A DNA stretch of 64,000 nucleotides from Lysobacterales bacterium (GCA_021648125.1 JAKITK010000011.1:1-64000), one strand, 5' to 3'. Numbered from the stretch's first letter, positions 53,001 through 63,587 are shown. Numbers and translations are program-made. Notes: generated by a model from the letters alone, not told the origin.

Positions 53001-53942
53001 CTGGCGAACAGCCGCTACAGAGATTACTGATTCGTAGCTGGCCGGGTAACTCCTCGCAGTTGCATCATTTATGTCAGGCTCATCACCATCATTACCTGCT
53101 GCGGCAATAGAAATCATATTGTTATTATCGTAGATGCTATCAAAAAGATCACGCTCATTACTATCGAAGCCCCCGCCAAGACTCATGCTGATGACATTGG
53201 CGCCTTCGTCCCGACAGTACTCTACTGCTGCCAGCAGATTAGATTGCCCATCTACCCAAAGTCCGGCATTATTAAATATTTTAACAATCACCAACTCTGC
53301 ACCACCGGGCATAACACCGACTACGCCGATATTGTTATTGACTGCGTTGGCGGTACCAGCAACATGAGTACCGTGACCGTTGCCGTCTTCAGTATATAAC
53401 TCACCCACAATTTGCGACATACCACTATGTACGATACCCTGAAAATCATCATGAGCCGCAAAAAATCCGGTGTCGATAATACAAAATTTAACCCCGTTAC
53501 CATTTGCAGCACCCGGATCTGCCTGCCCGTCACGATCAACATCCCAGACATCTCTGGCCTGAAATTGATCGATATTCCAAGGGACCACCTGGGCTTGAAG
53601 TTTGTGCTCAGGCACCGGTGAAAGACGGACCACACCGCTGAGTTTCATTAACACGGAGGCGACTTGCTCCGGCAAGTTGATCACCAAAACATCAAGCCGG
53701 TCGAGTTGATAGCTTATATTGGCGCCAAGACCTTTGACCTGACTCATCAGTGCAGACTTTTTAGCGGGTTGGTATTTCAGGTAATAGGCTTTGAATCCCG
53801 CAGCATTAGGTACACTCGAGGTTGAGCTTGCTGTCTTATCTGCTGGATTATCTGTTTGCGGTTTCTGGACTGCGTTAGCTTGAGTTGCGCTGAAAAGCAG
53901 TATTGAAAGGATAATTATTTGAACGAGTTTAGTATTTATCAA
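50022..53942 (-). CDS. secreted multidomain subtilisin-like serine protease (S8, PA and P domains)
   Basis: A 1306-residue exported protease. Signal peptide about 1-24; an inhibitor-like propeptide about 50-115; S8 catalytic domain with Asp in CIIDTGFFAAHDD (about 155), His in GNGHGTHVAGTA (about 191) and Ser in ISGTSMATPGVAAG (about 506). A PA domain (about 385-470) is inserted before the Ser. Then Ig/fibronectin-like domains; a proprotein-convertase P domain about 790-930; three ~84-residue repeats (IGGTVSGLxGxGLVLQNNGG type) and a Cys-rich tail (CHTCVVDICAIEPSCCD). Probably a type II secretion substrate (inference). Confidence 0.93.
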   Translation of the reverse strand: MINTKLVQIIILSILLFSATQANAVQKPQTDNPADKTASSTSSVPNAAGFKAYYLKYQPAKKSALMSQVKGLGANISYQLDRLDVLVINLPEQVASVLMKLSGVVRLSPVPEHKLQAQVVPWNIDQFQARDVWDVDRDGQADPGAANGNGVKFCIIDTGFFAAHDDFQGIVHSGMSQIVGELYTEDGNGHGTHVAGTANAVNNNIGVVGVMPGGAELVIVKIFNNAGLWVDGQSNLLAAVEYCRDEGANVISMSLGGGFDSNERDLFDSIYDNNNMISIAAAGNDGDEPDINDATARSYPASYESVISVAAVRQTDNIADFSQYPATAHDPLNQPANTEWDVVELSGGGENVLSTYPGPNGSVPITQVTNSGTSYSALQIDETSTGDVTQNLVDGNLCDAGDINASWAGEVVLCERGAISFANKMNNVATAGGLAVVLYNNLSGSLNATCGGNCTSGAGIPGVTITQAEGQFLAANGLGLATRVLVDDGTACVGCVGGYNTISGTSMATPGVAAGVAWAWDACGGPTGITNKQLRQLLRDSARDLSGTHDFSGDAYGPGWDVHTGFGLVQLKDALDLGNQRFGSTCPLSFDVLPLTINACTIPTAADAVYNITLDGQFTGTTNMSFSGLPAGTNGAYSPASITFPATTSAFTVSNLNGLAFASSVITLTATDDVDPSNTQSSDITLNTFSALPPAPSLSLPADGAAAVDLQPSFSWAAAAQVISYTFELASDPAFSNILVTESGLVTNTVSLDAPLDQATQYYWRVTAINPCGLQLSSVFLFTTVSQVCAIYTSTDIPKNIADTPPPGAVTSTLNILDSGTITDINVVDLTGEHTFVSDLVFTLTSPAASEITLINRVCGNLNDWDLILDDEAGSATLPCPPTDGLAYQPAGSLSTFDGEQMSGMWTLTVDDSWDLDGGSINTWGLEICFTPPPPPTYTIGGTTSGLTGTGLVLRNNGGDDLAVNADGSFTFATSLNDGSAYSVTVQSQPGSPAQNCSITNASGTLAGANVTDVTVSCITTYTVGGSVSGLAGSGLILQNNAGDDLPVNSNGNFTFVSALNDGSNYAVTVLTDPLNLAQTCTVNNAGGTLSGANISNVEVACVTNSYTIGGTVSGVLGPGLVLQNNGGDDLAVNADGSFTFATALLDSSVYAVTVDSSPPIPDQSCSVSTGSGTLMGANIINVAVSCVTTCRVTTASGMVNSAGVVVEACDNVLTDPSAYVTATGELSLAAGLGITLGAGFTVETGGLMEAKVCGQSLCEVSTEPMVAECHTCVVDICAIEPSCCDTAFTQVCLDMVSNVCGLTCD
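50450..51140. repeat. three tandem ~252-255-bp coding repeats in the protease gene
   Basis: The marker AAGGTAAAG falls at 50521, 50776 and 51028, spacing 255 and 252 bp. Each unit encodes a domain with YxIGGxxSGLxGxGLxLxNN, GDDLxVNxxGxFTF and a closing Cys pair. Confidence 0.8.
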
Positions 53943-54053
53943 CTGTCTGTCCCCACTGAAGTTGGTTGATACCCTTAGGATAAAGGATTTTACTCCAACA
54001 GTCGACTGTCAGGTGGGCACTCCGCGCATAATGCTTAAAATTTCACACTGCTC

Positions 54054-54070
54054 GTGGGCACAATGCCCAC
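54054..54070. repeat. dispersed palindrome, copy 5
   Basis: GTGGGCA, CAA, TGCCCAC: shorter, degenerate member of the family, between the DUF2007 gene and the protease gene. A separate 12-bp palindrome, ACAGTCGACTGT, lies at 53998-54009. Confidence 0.6.
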
Positions 54071-54109
54071 TCTACCTGGATACACAGTAATGATTGAAAT
54101 TTAACGCTA

Positions 54110-54352
54110 CTAATTGTCTACATCATCGAAATCAAAGACTAAATTACCATCTTGATAATCCTGAACTAGCTTGGCTGCCTCTGTGTATTGATTATCAGGG
54201 ATACGTAAAATATAGACATCGGATGCGGGTAGCTCACCAAGACCACCCACAAGAAATTCTCCACTCGACTCTACCGCAAAGCCTTCGTTTTGCAGTAGAC
54301 CGTTAACAATCTGAGCTTCCATATAATCGGATGTTCGGAATACTTTTTTCAT
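54110..54352 (-). CDS. DUF2007 family protein (putative signal-transducing protein)
   Basis: An 80-residue protein matching DUF2007: MKKVFRTSDYMEAQIVNGLL, then GFAVESSGEFLVGGLGELPA and DVYILRIPDNQYTEAAKLV. This ferredoxin-like small fold is widespread and also found fused to zinc ribbons; its function is unknown. It is read in the same direction as the ribosomal operon but is separated from rplQ by a strong terminator. Confidence 0.85.
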   Translation of the reverse strand: MKKVFRTSDYMEAQIVNGLLQNEGFAVESSGEFLVGGLGELPASDVYILRIPDNQYTEAAKLVQDYQDGNLVFDFDDVDN

Positions 54353-54377
54353 TCGGTATTTATTTAATCCCAGACTA

Positions 54378-54407
54378 AAAAAAACCCGGTATATGCCGGG
54401 TTTTTTT
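54378..54407 (-). terminator. terminator of the alpha (rpsM-rplQ) operon
   Basis: A-tract, CCCGG, TATATG, CCGGG and T-tract: a GC stem with long A/T flanks 22 bases after rplQ, able to act on both strands. Confidence 0.85.
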
Positions 54408-54428
54408 GTTTACCACTAGAGTTGAAAC

Positions 54429-54818
54429 TTATTCAGCATCAACGACTATATCTTCGGCCTTAGGTCTATCAACCAATTCTACAATCGCCATTGGCGCTTT
54501 ATCACCGGTGCGGTAACCGCATTTGAGAATACGCAGATAACCACCTGGGCGTTCTACATAGCGAGGACCCAAATCAGCAAACAGTATGCCTACGGCTTCT
54601 TTATCCCGCAGGCGTGCAAAGGCTAGCCTGCGATGGGCAACGCTGTCTTCTTTGGCTAAGGTAATCAGAGGCTCTGCGACACGACGCAGTTCCTTTGCTT
54701 TAGGCAAAGTGGTTTTGATAATTTCGTGCTTGAACAGTGACGAGGCCATGTTTTTAAACATGGCTTTACGATGAGAACTGTTACGATTTAACTTACGTCC
54801 GGACTTTTGATGACGCAT
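54429..54818 (-). CDS. rplQ: 50S ribosomal protein L17
   Basis: A 129-residue bacterial L17 ([58 protein letters not shown]). Last gene of the alpha operon, directly before its terminator. It sits near the peptide exit tunnel of the large subunit. Confidence 0.98.
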   Translation of the reverse strand: MRHQKSGRKLNRNSSHRKAMFKNMASSLFKHEIIKTTLPKAKELRRVAEPLITLAKEDSVAHRRLAFARLRDKEAVGILFADLGPRYVERPGGYLRILKCGYRTGDKAPMAIVELVDRPKAEDIVVDAE

Positions 54819-54844
54819 TGTATTTTCCTGTTTTCAGTGGCAAC

Positions 54845-55834
54845 TTATATGCTTGTTTGTAACGAAGCAGGTGGCCAGTTTTCCAATTTCATTCCCAATG
54901 ACAACTCATGAGAAGCGAGTACATCTTTAATCTCGGTTAATGACTTCTTACCAAGGTTAGGGGTTTTAAGTAATTCAACTTCGGTACGCTGCACCAGATC
55001 GCCAATGTATAGAATGCTTTCTGCTTTCAGGCAGTTGGTTGAACGAACGGTTAGTTCCAAGTCATCGATTGGTTGTAGCAGAATCGGATCAACTTCGATT
55101 TCTGGCTCTACTTCTTCAACCTTGGCACGCTTTTCAAAATCGATGAAGACAAACATCTGATCAACCAGAATGTTGGCTGCGAGTTTAACCGCTTCTTCGC
55201 AATCTACCGTGCCATTGGTTTCAATATCCATAGTAAGACTGTCGAGATTGGTGCGCTGTTCTACCCGGGCTGCTTCAACTTCGTATGACACGCGTCGAAT
55301 AGGCGAGAAAGAAGCATCCAGCATCAGTGCACCGATTGAACGACTTTCTTCGGACTCATCCTTGCTGCGAATAGCCGGACGGTAACCAACGCCTTTTTCG
55401 ACTTTGATTTCCATGTTCAGCGAACCGTCTTTGCTTAAATTAGCAAGCAAGTGATCAGGATTTACGATTTCTATATCGTGATCAACAATTATATCGCCAG
55501 CAGTTACCGCACCAGGACCATTTTTTGACAGGCGTAATACCGCAGATTCATGCTCATGCATAATCAGCGCAACACCTTTGAGATTCAACATGACCTCAAT
55601 GATGTCTTCCTGCAAATTCTCAATGGTAGTGTACTCATGACTGACACCATCAATGGTGACTTCAGTGATGGCACAGCCAGGAATTGATGATAACAGTACC
55701 CGCCGCAGGGCATTACCCAGCGTGTGTCCAAAACCGCGTTCCAGCGGCTCCAGCTTAACCCGCGAACGGGTTGGGCTGATTTCATCGACGATAACCCCAG
55801 TGGGTTTCAACATTTTTTCAGTAACATCCAGCAT
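54845..55834 (-). CDS. rpoA: RNA polymerase alpha subunit
   Basis: A 329-residue alpha subunit. The N-terminal assembly domain ([20 protein letters not shown]) spans about 1-235. The C-terminal domain (about 250-325) has the helix-hairpin-helix [20 protein letters not shown] that contacts UP elements and activators. 26 bases upstream of rplQ. Confidence 0.98.
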   Translation of the reverse strand: MLDVTEKMLKPTGVIVDEISPTRSRVKLEPLERGFGHTLGNALRRVLLSSIPGCAITEVTIDGVSHEYTTIENLQEDIIEVMLNLKGVALIMHEHESAVLRLSKNGPGAVTAGDIIVDHDIEIVNPDHLLANLSKDGSLNMEIKVEKGVGYRPAIRSKDESEESRSIGALMLDASFSPIRRVSYEVEAARVEQRTNLDSLTMDIETNGTVDCEEAVKLAANILVDQMFVFIDFEKRAKVEEVEPEIEVDPILLQPIDDLELTVRSTNCLKAESILYIGDLVQRTEVELLKTPNLGKKSLTEIKDVLASHELSLGMKLENWPPASLQTSI

Positions 55835-55909
55835 GGATGCGGCCTCTCTGTATCAGCGACAAAAAAGCAGCCAGGGTAAAACACGCCCGGCCACAGATTG
55901 TCTGGGTTA

Positions 55910-56536
55910 TTACTTGGAGTAAAGCTCTACGATCAGGTTTTCGTTGATATCAACGGGTAAATCATCCCGTAATGGCAATGCTTTGAAGATACCTTCTTTT
56001 TTCTTGCTATCAACATCTACCCATTCCGGGGCAAGATCCAGCTCTTTGGAAATCCGCAGGGCTTCTTCGATCCGGAGTTGGTTTTTCGCTTTATCACGAA
56101 TATTCACCTTGTCACCAGCTTTAACCTGGTAAGAAGGGATGTTGACCACTACGCCATTTACTGTAATTGATTTATGGCTAACTAATTGGCGCCCTTCTGC
56201 GCGAGTTACTGAATAACCCATCCGATAAACAACATTATCAAGACGACCTTCGAGTAACTGCAGCAGGTTGCTACCGGTAGCACCTTTAATCCGTGCTGCC
56301 TTTTTGTAGTAATTACGGAACTGTTTTTCCAGTACTCCGTAAATACGACGAACTTTCTGTTTTTCACGCAACTGCAATGCATAATCAGACAAGCGCTGAC
56401 GACGACCGCCGGCCTTGGTACCGGGTACCTGGTCTAATTTACATTTTGATTCCAATCCACGAACCGGGCTCTTTAAAAAGAGATCCACGCCTTCGCGACG
56501 GGCAAGTTTACATGTAGGTCCTATATATCTAGCCAT
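55910..56536 (-). CDS. rpsD: 30S ribosomal protein S4
   Basis: A 208-residue S4 starting at ATG 56536 ([20 protein letters not shown]); a longer in-frame start would extend into rpsK and is not used. S4 RNA-binding domain segment: [20 protein letters not shown]. By family knowledge S4 primes 30S assembly and represses the alpha operon; a candidate leader target is upstream of rpsM. Confidence 0.97.
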   Translation of the reverse strand: MARYIGPTCKLARREGVDLFLKSPVRGLESKCKLDQVPGTKAGGRRQRLSDYALQLREKQKVRRIYGVLEKQFRNYYKKAARIKGATGSNLLQLLEGRLDNVVYRMGYSVTRAEGRQLVSHKSITVNGVVVNIPSYQVKAGDKVNIRDKAKNQLRIEEALRISKELDLAPEWVDVDSKKKEGIFKALPLRDDLPVDINENLIVELYSK

Positions 56537-56547
56537 GATTTCAGTCC

Positions 56548-56937
56548 TTACACACGACGTTTCTTGGGTGGGCGACAACCGTTATGTGGAATCGGTGTCA
56601 CATCCAGAATACTGGTAATTTTATAACCGACGGCGTTGAGTGCGCGTACGGAAGATTCACGACCTGGACCCGGGCCTTTTACCCGTACTTCCAGATTCTG
56701 CAGACCGTATTCCAATGCAGCTTTACCAGCATTTTCAGCAGCTACCTGAGCAGCAAACGGTGTACTCTTACGCGAACCACGGAAACCTGCACCACCGGCG
56801 GTTGCCCACGCAAGTGCATTACCCTGACGATCGGTAATCATAATAATAGTATTGTTAAATGAAGCATGCACATGTGCGATGCCATCAACAATCGTTTTTT
56901 TGACCTTTTTACGAGGCTTGGTACTCGGCTTTGCCAT
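56548..56937 (-). CDS. rpsK: 30S ribosomal protein S11
   Basis: A 129-residue S11 ([66 protein letters not shown] end). It forms the platform near the mRNA exit. Standard place between rpsM and rpsD. Confidence 0.98.
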   Translation of the reverse strand: MAKPSTKPRKKVKKTIVDGIAHVHASFNNTIIMITDRQGNALAWATAGGAGFRGSRKSTPFAAQVAAENAGKAALEYGLQNLEVRVKGPGPGRESSVRALNAVGYKITSILDVTPIPHNGCRPPKKRRV

Positions 56938-56955
56938 AATTGCTCTCGCTAATCC

Positions 56956-57312
56956 TTATCTTTTAATCGGCCGCTTCGGACCCTTACGGGTACGCGCGTT
57001 ATTTTTAGTATGTTGTCCACGGACTGGCAAACCACGACGATGACGAATACCGCGATAACAGCCAAGGTCCATAAGACGCTTAATGTTCATCGCAACTTCA
57101 CGCCGCAGGTCGCCTTCAACAAACAACTTGGCAACTTCTGAGCGTAAGTTCTCGACTTCGGGATCGGTTAGATCACGAATTTTAACAGTCGGTTCTACAC
57201 CAGCTGAACTACAAACTTGGTATGCCCGTGTCCGGCCAATACCATAGATACTCGTTAAACCAATCCATATATGCTTCTGAACTGGTAAATTGACACCCGC
57301 TATGCGAGCCAT
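56956..57312 (-). CDS. rpsM: 30S ribosomal protein S13
   Basis: A 118-residue S13 ([56 protein letters not shown]). First gene of the alpha operon; contacts the P-site tRNA and L5. The ATG follows AGGAG. Confidence 0.98.
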   Translation of the reverse strand: MARIAGVNLPVQKHIWIGLTSIYGIGRTRAYQVCSSAGVEPTVKIRDLTDPEVENLRSEVAKLFVEGDLRREVAMNIKRLMDLGCYRGIRHRRGLPVRGQHTKNNARTRKGPKRPIKR

Positions 57313-57421
57313 CGCATTCTCCTGAAATTTCTTGCAGCTTGGATTCCCCTAACGGGTTTAGCCAAACGGCGTATTGTAACCTAAATTATAATATTATTAA
57401 AGATAATATACCGATCTAAAA
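57313..57421 (-). promoter_or_regulatory. alpha-operon leader region (candidate S4 target)
   Basis: 109 bases between rpmJ and rpsM. On the transcribed strand the distal end is AT-rich with TATAAT-like boxes, followed by a GC-richer part (GCCGTTTGGCTAAACCCGTT) and the rpsM ribosome-binding site. In gammaproteobacteria the S4-binding pseudoknot lies here, but the pseudoknot pairing was not worked out, so this is a positional assignment. Confidence 0.35.
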
Positions 57422-57538
57422 TTAACCCTGACGCTGCTTATGTTTCTTATCTTTACTACAGATAACAAACAGAACACGCTTGCGTCGAACAATTTTACAA
57501 TCGCGACAAATTTTCTTTACTGAAGCTTGAACTTTCAT
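57422..57538 (-). CDS. rpmJ: 50S ribosomal protein L36
   Basis: A 38-residue L36: [20 protein letters not shown], then [18 protein letters not shown]. Zinc-binding residues are Cys11, Cys14, Cys27 and His33, so this is the zinc-containing (C+) form. Very short, between secY and rpsM as usual. Confidence 0.97.
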   Translation of the reverse strand: MKVQASVKKICRDCKIVRRKRVLFVICSKDKKHKQRQG

Positions 57539-57583
57539 CGTTTTTCTCCGTGGTGTCTCATCATGCAGACACTCTTTCATTAC

Positions 57584-58945
57584 TTAGCGCCGGACAACCC
57601 CGGAACGACCATAAGATTTCAAATTGGTTTTCTTCATTACCCCATCGTACTGATGGGAAATTAGATGCGCCTGAACCTGTGACATGAAATCCATAATCAC
57701 AACAACAATAATCAACAACGAAGTACCACCAAAGTAAAACGGTACATTCCACATTGCGATTAGAAAACCAGGTAACAGACAAACTGCTACCAGATATGCG
57801 GCACCAACTGCAGTCAACCGGGATAACACTCGATCCACATATTCTGCGGTTTGTTTACCCGGACGAATCCCTGGTATAAACGCTCCCGATTTCTTCAAAT
57901 TATCAGCGGTTTCCTTAGAATTGAAAACAATCGCTGTATAGAAGAAGCAGAAAAATATAATTAGCACTGAATAAAACACTGAGTACGGTAAGGTACCCGG
58001 GGTTAGTGCTGCCGAAATATCCTGCAACCATCGAGCCCCACTCGATTGTCCAAACCAGGTTGCAATGGTGGCTGGGAACATCACCAGTGCCGATGCAAAA
58101 ATGGCTGGAATAACACCTGACATATTTACTTTTAAGGGTAAATGTGTCGCATTATTCTGATACGCAACCCGACCTTGCCGGCGCGCATAGTTAACCGTTA
58201 TTTTACGCTGCCCGCGCTCCACAAATACCACAAAAGCGATAGTTGCAAACGCCAACACACCTAGGAACAGAACAATTAATGGTGATAACTGCCCGTTCTG
58301 AGCTAATGATAATGTTCCACCAATAGCTGACGGTAGCCCGGCTACAATACCTGCGAAAATAATCAGAGATATACCATTACCAATACCGCGCTCGGTAATT
58401 TGTTCGCCCAACCACATCAGGAACATAGTACCTGCGGTGAGAGAAACAATAGCCGTAAACAAAAAGCCGAAACCTGGTGTCATTACGATGGGTAATGCCA
58501 CACCGGCTCCACTCTGTGCTTGCAACGCAAAAGCCACGCCACCGCCCTGAACGGCTGCTAACACAAGTGTAAATATACGCGTGTACTGGGTGATTTTATT
58601 GCGCCCAGCCTGGCCTTCTTTTTTCAGTTGTGCCAGGTGTGGAATCGCCGAGGTCATTAACTGGATGATAATAGATGCCGAAATATATGGCATTACACCC
58701 AGCGCAAATAACGAAAAGCGTTCCAACGCACCACCGGAAAACATATTGAATATATCAATAATGGTGCCTTTTTGTGAATCCATCAGCGATGCCAATGCCG
58801 CAGGATTAACGCCCGGTACTGGTATAAATGTACCAATACGGAACACAATCAGTGCAGCAACGACAAACAGGATACGCCGGCGAAGTTCTTTCAGCCGACC
58901 CATGCTTCCCAGTGTATCTGCGATTTGTGAAGCGTTACCGACCAT
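57584..58945 (-). CDS. secY: preprotein translocase subunit SecY
   Basis: A 453-residue, ten-TM channel of the Sec translocon. Landmarks are [11 protein letters not shown] in the plug region, [19 protein letters not shown], the cytoplasmic loop [17 protein letters not shown], and [20 protein letters not shown]. The start overlaps the rplO stop by one base (TAATG). Confidence 0.98.
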   Translation of the reverse strand: MVGNASQIADTLGSMGRLKELRRRILFVVAALIVFRIGTFIPVPGVNPAALASLMDSQKGTIIDIFNMFSGGALERFSLFALGVMPYISASIIIQLMTSAIPHLAQLKKEGQAGRNKITQYTRIFTLVLAAVQGGGVAFALQAQSGAGVALPIVMTPGFGFLFTAIVSLTAGTMFLMWLGEQITERGIGNGISLIIFAGIVAGLPSAIGGTLSLAQNGQLSPLIVLFLGVLAFATIAFVVFVERGQRKITVNYARRQGRVAYQNNATHLPLKVNMSGVIPAIFASALVMFPATIATWFGQSSGARWLQDISAALTPGTLPYSVFYSVLIIFFCFFYTAIVFNSKETADNLKKSGAFIPGIRPGKQTAEYVDRVLSRLTAVGAAYLVAVCLLPGFLIAMWNVPFYFGGTSLLIIVVVIMDFMSQVQAHLISHQYDGVMKKTNLKSYGRSGVVRR

Positions 58946-59376
58946 TACTCGACCTTACCACCGGCTGCTTCAATGGCAGCAGTTGCGCCTTTGGTAGCCA
59001 ACAAACCTTGTAGAGTAATTGCACGGGTTATATCACCGGTGTTGATCACTTTAACTTTCTTGATCCGGCGACTAACTATCCCTGCTTCCACCAGCACTTC
59101 AAAGTCGATTACATCAGCTTTCAATACTTCTAGTTGATACAGACGAACTTCTTCTGAAAACTTAGCAGTACGGGACGCAAAACCAATTTTTGGTAAGCGC
59201 CGTTGTAGAGGCATCTGACCGCCTTCAAAACCGATTTTCACTTTACCACCAGAACGCGATTTTTGACCTTTATGGCCCCGTCCACCGGTTTTACCCAGTC
59301 CGGATCCTATGCCACGTCCACGGCGTTTTGCATTTGTTTTACTACCCGGTGCCGGGCTTAATGTATTCATTTTCAT
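58945..59376 (-). CDS. rplO: 50S ribosomal protein L15
   Basis: A 143-residue L15 ([56 protein letters not shown]). The first Met is used because MKMNTLSPA aligns with the family start. Translationally coupled to secY. Confidence 0.98.
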   Translation of the reverse strand: MKMNTLSPAPGSKTNAKRRGRGIGSGLGKTGGRGHKGQKSRSGGKVKIGFEGGQMPLQRRLPKIGFASRTAKFSEEVRLYQLEVLKADVIDFEVLVEAGIVSRRIKKVKVINTGDITRAITLQGLLATKGATAAIEAAGGKVE

Positions 59377-59422
59377 TTTCGTACTTTCCTATTTTGGAGC
59401 GCAAAAGAATCGCTGATAAAAA

Positions 59423-59608
59423 TCAGGCGTCTTCCACTCGTACCAGGTAATTTACCTTATTGACCATGCCCCGTGTTGAGGGGGTATCTTCAACTACAAC
59501 CGTATGGTTGATGCGACGAAGACCTAAACCTCTAACGGTTTCACGGTGACTTCCAATGGTGCCGTTAGTTGAACGGACCAGGGTTACTTTCATCTGTTTG
59601 TTAGCCAT
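59423..59608 (-). CDS. rpmD: 50S ribosomal protein L30
   Basis: A 61-residue L30 ([55 protein letters not shown]). ATG 59608 ([10 protein letters not shown]) overlaps the rpsE stop region; ATG 59593 (MKVTLV) is the shorter option. Confidence 0.96.
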   Translation of the reverse strand: MANKQMKVTLVRSTNGTIGSHRETVRGLGLRRINHTVVVEDTPSTRGMVNKVNYLVRVEDA

Positions 59609-60113
59609 GATTCGCAAGTATCTCATCTACGGATTTACCACGCTTAGCCGCAACACTTTCAGGGCTCTGCATGCTTTGCAGTCCTTTAATAGTCGCTCTT
59701 ACGAGGTTAATCGGGTTGTTGGAACCATTACTCTTAGCGAGTACATTGTGAACACCTACGGTTTCAAATACTGCACGCATCGCACCACCGGCAATTACGC
59801 CAGTACCTTTTGATGCCGGTTGCATGTAAACACGCGAACCACTGTGCCGTGATTTAATCGGATGCCACAAAGTATCACCTTTAAGAGTGATAGTAATCAT
59901 GTTTTGACGGGCTTTTTCCATTGATTTCTGGATAGCCAGCGGCACTTCACGCGCCTTGCCATAGCCAAAACCAATCTTGCCGTTGCCATCACCGACTACG
60001 CTCAATGCGGTAAAGCCGAATTGACGACCACCTTTAACAACTTTGGCAACACGGTTAACTGCTACCAGTTTTTCCAGCATGCCGTCGCCGATATCTTTAT
60101 CTCTATTCGCCAT
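59601..60113 (-). CDS. rpsE: 30S ribosomal protein S5
   Basis: A 170-residue S5 with the dsRBD-like [40 protein letters not shown] and the C-terminal [20 protein letters not shown]. It acts in decoding fidelity at the mRNA entry. Overlaps rpmD. Confidence 0.98.
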   Translation of the reverse strand: MANRDKDIGDGMLEKLVAVNRVAKVVKGGRQFGFTALSVVGDGNGKIGFGYGKAREVPLAIQKSMEKARQNMITITLKGDTLWHPIKSRHSGSRVYMQPASKGTGVIAGGAMRAVFETVGVHNVLAKSNGSNNPINLVRATIKGLQSMQSPESVAAKRGKSVDEILANHG

Positions 60114-60150
60114 TGTACTTTTACCTGTTTATATACTTTAAAAAGCCAGC

Positions 60151-60507
60151 TTAAAACTGCAGGCCGTTTTCACGGGCTGCATCAGCCAGTGCTTTAATCC
60201 GACCGTGGTAGCGGAAACCTGAACGATCGAAAGCTACTTCTTTAATACCTGCAGCAACAGCTTTTTCAGCAATTGCTTTACCAACGGCTGCAGCAGCTTC
60301 AATGTTTTTTGTTCCCTTCAAGCCATCTTGGAGGTCTTTTTGCAATGTGGAAGCACTTGCAATTACAGTTTGTTCAGGTGAAATAACCTGTGCGTAAATG
60401 TACTTGCCGGTGCGATGTACGCTTAAGCGCGGTACACCCAGAATGCGAATCTTGGCGCGAGTTTTACGCGCGCGTCGAATGCGTGCAATGTTCTTATTAA
60501 TAGCCAT
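60151..60507 (-). CDS. rplR: 50S ribosomal protein L18
   Basis: A 118-residue L18 ([60 protein letters not shown]). It binds 5S rRNA together with L5 and L25. Standard position between rplF and rpsE. Confidence 0.98.
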   Translation of the reverse strand: MAINKNIARIRRARKTRAKIRILGVPRLSVHRTGKYIYAQVISPEQTVIASASTLQKDLQDGLKGTKNIEAAAAVGKAIAEKAVAAGIKEVAFDRSGFRYHGRIKALADAARENGLQF

Positions 60508-60537
60508 GCTGATCTATCCTTCCTAGCAAGAACGCCC

Positions 60538-61065
60538 TTAGGCTTTCTTGGCTTCCTTACGAGCAACATATTCATCCGCGTAACGAACCCCTTTACCTTT
60601 ATAAGGCTCAGGTGGGCGAAATGCACGAATTTCAGATGCAACTTGTCCAACTTTCTGTTTATCGGTACCAGTGATAATAATTTCTGTCTGGCTTGGAGTT
60701 TCTGCTTTAATACCTTCCGGAATTGCATAATTAACCGGATGGGAAAAACCCAGGGTGAGGTTCAGGTTATTACCCTGAGCCGTAGCCCGATAACCAACGC
60801 CGACTAACTTGAGTTTTTTCTCAAAACCGTCAGTCACTCCGATAACCAAATTGTTTAGCAACGCACGCATAGTGCCAGCCATAGCCACATGTTGTTTACT
60901 AGGTAGCTGAATTTGCAAACTGTTGTCTTCCATAACCAGTGCTACAGAAGGATGCAAGTTCAGTTCCATTGTGCCCTTAGGGCCTTTTACCTTAACATTC
61001 TGGCCGTTGATGCTGACATCAACACCGGCAGGTATGCAGATCGGAGCTTTTGCTATACGAGACAT
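60538..61065 (-). CDS. rplF: 50S ribosomal protein L6
   Basis: A 175-residue L6 with two related domains ([54 protein letters not shown] and the signature [15 protein letters not shown]). It lies by the factor-binding site of the large subunit. Confidence 0.98.
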   Translation of the reverse strand: MSRIAKAPICIPAGVDVSINGQNVKVKGPKGTMELNLHPSVALVMEDNSLQIQLPSKQHVAMAGTMRALLNNLVIGVTDGFEKKLKLVGVGYRATAQGNNLNLTLGFSHPVNYAIPEGIKAETPSQTEIIITGTDKQKVGQVASEIRAFRPPEPYKGKGVRYADEYVARKEAKKA

Positions 61066-61077
61066 ATTATTTCTTCC

Positions 61078-61473
61078 TTATGACACGATGCAGAGCACTT
61101 CACCACCAAAACCGGCGGCGCGCGCTTGCGCATCTGTCATGATGCCTTTAGATGTGCTGATCACAGCAATTCCAAGACCGTTTAATACTTTAGGTAACTC
61201 TTCCTTACCACGGTAGTGACGCAAACCGGGGCGGGAGATCCGTTTCATGTTATCAATGACACCACGACCCTGAGAATATTTCAGAGTAATTTCTAAAGTG
61301 GGTTTGCCATCAAGCTCTGTATTGCTGTGACTTTTGATATAACCTTCGCCTTTAAGGACATTGGCTATACCAACTTTTACCGTTGATAACGGCATGCTCA
61401 CAGATACTTTGTTCATCGCCTGGGCGTTGCGAATACGGGTTAACATATCTGCTATAGGGTCGCTCATGCTCAT
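61078..61473 (-). CDS. rpsH: 30S ribosomal protein S8
   Basis: A 131-residue S8 ([60 protein letters not shown]). S8 represses the spc operon by binding the L5 leader in enterics; that site was not traced here. Confidence 0.98.
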   Translation of the reverse strand: MSMSDPIADMLTRIRNAQAMNKVSVSMPLSTVKVGIANVLKGEGYIKSHSNTELDGKPTLEITLKYSQGRGVIDNMKRISRPGLRHYRGKEELPKVLNGLGIAVISTSKGIMTDAQARAAGFGGEVLCIVS

Positions 61474-61516
61474 AATAACTACCTTCTAAATCAAGGGGTT
61501 TAAATAACCCAAATTC

Positions 61517-61822
61517 TTACCAGCTGGCTTTACGCAAACCAGGAATATCACCACGCATACAGGCTTCACGCAAGGTATTACGGCTTAGGCCGAATTTGCG
61601 ATAGTAGCCATGCGGACGGCCAGTTATTGCACAACGATTACGTTGGCGTGACGGGCTGGAATCGCGAGGCAATTTTGAAAGTGCCATTACAGCCGCCTGC
61701 TTTTCCTCAAATCCTATTTCAGGATTGGAAATAATTAATTTCAATTCAGCCCGCTTAGCAGCATATTTTGCTACCAGCTTGGTTCTTTTCAGCTCACGCT
61801 GGATCATTGACACCTTTGCCAT
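61517..61822 (-). CDS. rpsN: 30S ribosomal protein S14
   Basis: A 101-residue S14 of the long, zinc-free (C-) form: there is no CxxC pair, and [20 protein letters not shown] ends in [18 protein letters not shown]. Between rplE and rpsH as usual. Confidence 0.98.
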   Translation of the reverse strand: MAKVSMIQRELKRTKLVAKYAAKRAELKLIISNPEIGFEEKQAAVMALSKLPRDSSPSRQRNRCAITGRPHGYYRKFGLSRNTLREACMRGDIPGLRKASW

Positions 61823-61833
61823 GAATAATTCCT

Positions 61834-62379
61834 TTACTTATCTTTGAACGGGAAGTTGAAGGCTTTAAGTAACGCCAGGCCTTCCGCATTATTTTTCGCA
61901 GTGGTGGTAATGGTAATATCCATACCGCGAATCTTATCGATCTTGTCGAAATCAATTTCCGGGAACATGATCTGCTCGGTAACACCCATGCTGAAATTTC
62001 CACGGCCATCAAATGATTTACGGTTTAAACCACGGAAATCACGAATTCGCGGAATGGAAACATTAACCAAACGGTCCATGAATTCCCACATGTTGTTACG
62101 CCGTAATGTAACTTTACAGCCCACCGGCCAGCCATCACGAATTTTGAATGTGGCAACTGATTTGCGCGCTAAGCGTACAATCGGTTTTTGCCCGGCGATC
62201 AGGGTCATGTCATTAACCGCGAACTCCATTACCTTCTTATTGGCAGCAGCTTCACCAACACCCATATTCAGGATGATTTTGCTGATTCGTGGTACTTCCA
62301 TCACATTGCTAAAACCAAATTCTTCCATCAATTGTGGAACTACGGTTTCGCGATAGTGTTGTTGTAATCTTGCAATCAT
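61834..62379 (-). CDS. rplE: 50S ribosomal protein L5
   Basis: A 181-residue L5 ([75 protein letters not shown]). It contacts 5S rRNA and P-site tRNA. Confidence 0.98.
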   Translation of the reverse strand: MIARLQQHYRETVVPQLMEEFGFSNVMEVPRISKIILNMGVGEAAANKKVMEFAVNDMTLIAGQKPIVRLARKSVATFKIRDGWPVGCKVTLRRNNMWEFMDRLVNVSIPRIRDFRGLNRKSFDGRGNFSMGVTEQIMFPEIDFDKIDKIRGMDITITTTAKNNAEGLALLKAFNFPFKDK

Positions 62380-62390
62380 TACTATAAACC

Positions 62391-62708
62391 TCAGATATCG
62401 ACGACTTCGCCGGTCGACTTAAATACACGCACTTTAGTGCCGTCTTCCAGGAGTTTAAAACCGACCCGCTCGCCTTTATTAACAGCAGGGTTATACAGCA
62501 TTACATTAGAATTTTGAATTGCAGATTCTTTTTCAATAATGCCGCCCGCAACATTACGCTGCGGATCCGGTTTGGTATGGCGTTTAACCATATTTACATT
62601 TTCAACGATCAACTTACCGTTAGACTGAACGGTCAACACATGGCCACGCTGGCCTTTGCTGCGTCCTGCAATAACAATAACTTCATCACCTTTACGAATT
62701 CTTTTCAT
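62391..62708 (-). CDS. rplX: 50S ribosomal protein L24
   Basis: A 105-residue L24 with a KOW motif ([20 protein letters not shown]) and [20 protein letters not shown]. An early large-subunit assembly initiator. Follows rplN. Confidence 0.98.
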   Translation of the reverse strand: MKRIRKGDEVIVIAGRSKGQRGHVLTVQSNGKLIVENVNMVKRHTKPDPQRNVAGGIIEKESAIQNSNVMLYNPAVNKGERVGFKLLEDGTKVRVFKSTGEVVDI

Positions 62709-62722
62709 CTTTCTACCCTGCC

Positions 62723-63091
62723 TTACAGTACTTCAGGTGCGAGAGAAACGATTTTCATAAACCTGCTAGTACGCAATTCGCGTGTTACAGGTCCGAAAAT
62801 ACGGGTGCCAATTGGCTCTAATTTCGGGTTAAGCAGTACGGCTGCATTGCCATCGAAACGAATCAAGGAACCGTCTGGACGACGAACACCCTGAGCCGTA
62901 CGCACAACAACTGCATCGTAGACTTCACCTTTCTTTACCTTGCCGCGTGGAATAGCATCTTTAACGGTAACTTTGATAATGTCGCCAATCCGCGCATAAC
63001 GCCGCTTGGAACCACCCAGTACCTTGATACACTGCACTCGACGCGCACCGGAGTTATCGGCTGCGCTCAGCATGGTTTGCATCTGAATCAT
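62723..63091 (-). CDS. rplN: 50S ribosomal protein L14
   Basis: A 122-residue L14 ([60 protein letters not shown]). First gene of the spc operon in the usual naming. Confidence 0.98.
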   Translation of the reverse strand: MIQMQTMLSAADNSGARRVQCIKVLGGSKRRYARIGDIIKVTVKDAIPRGKVKKGEVYDAVVVRTAQGVRRPDGSLIRFDGNAAVLLNPKLEPIGTRIFGPVTRELRTSRFMKIVSLAPEVL

Positions 63092-63123
63092 TGTTTAATC
63101 CTCAATTCCTGTGTAAACGGGGC

Positions 63124-63384
63124 TTATTGACCGCGTTCCAGAATTTCTACTACTTTCCAGGACTTTGTCTTCGACAGTGGCCTGCATTGGGCAATTTTCA
63201 CAGTATCGCCTTCACCGCAATCGTTGGTTTCATCATGCGCGTGCACCTTAGTGGATCGTTTGATGTATTTACCATACAGCGGGTGCTTAACTTTTCTTTC
63301 AAGCATAACCGTTACTGTTTTATCTGCTTTATTACTTACAACACGACCGGTCTGGGTCTGTTGGACTTTTTCTGTTGTACTCAT
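63124..63384 (-). CDS. rpsQ: 30S ribosomal protein S17
   Basis: An 86-residue S17 ([60 protein letters not shown]). Last gene of the S10 operon; overlaps rpmC by four bases. Confidence 0.98.
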   Translation of the reverse strand: MSTTEKVQQTQTGRVVSNKADKTVTVMLERKVKHPLYGKYIKRSTKVHAHDETNDCGEGDTVKIAQCRPLSKTKSWKVVEILERGQ

Positions 63385-63587
63385 GCCGTACTACCTTGTT
63401 TGCTTACTTGTGTCAGTACGGTTTTTATCCGCGCGATATCGCGGCGTACTTCCAACAATAAATGGCTACCTGCCAATTGGCCTGCACCTTTCTGCATCCG
63501 CATATTGAACTGTTCCTGAAGTTTATTTTTCAACTCTTCATTCAGTTCAGCCACAGATTTTTGGCGTAATTCGTTTGCATTAATCAC
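63381..63587 (-). CDS. rpmC: 50S ribosomal protein L29
   Basis: A 68-residue L29: two helices ([38 protein letters not shown]) at the exit tunnel. Coupled by 4-base overlaps to rplP upstream and rpsQ downstream. Confidence 0.97.
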   Translation of the reverse strand: MINANELRQKSVAELNEELKNKLQEQFNMRMQKGAGQLAGSHLLLEVRRDIARIKTVLTQVSKQGSTA

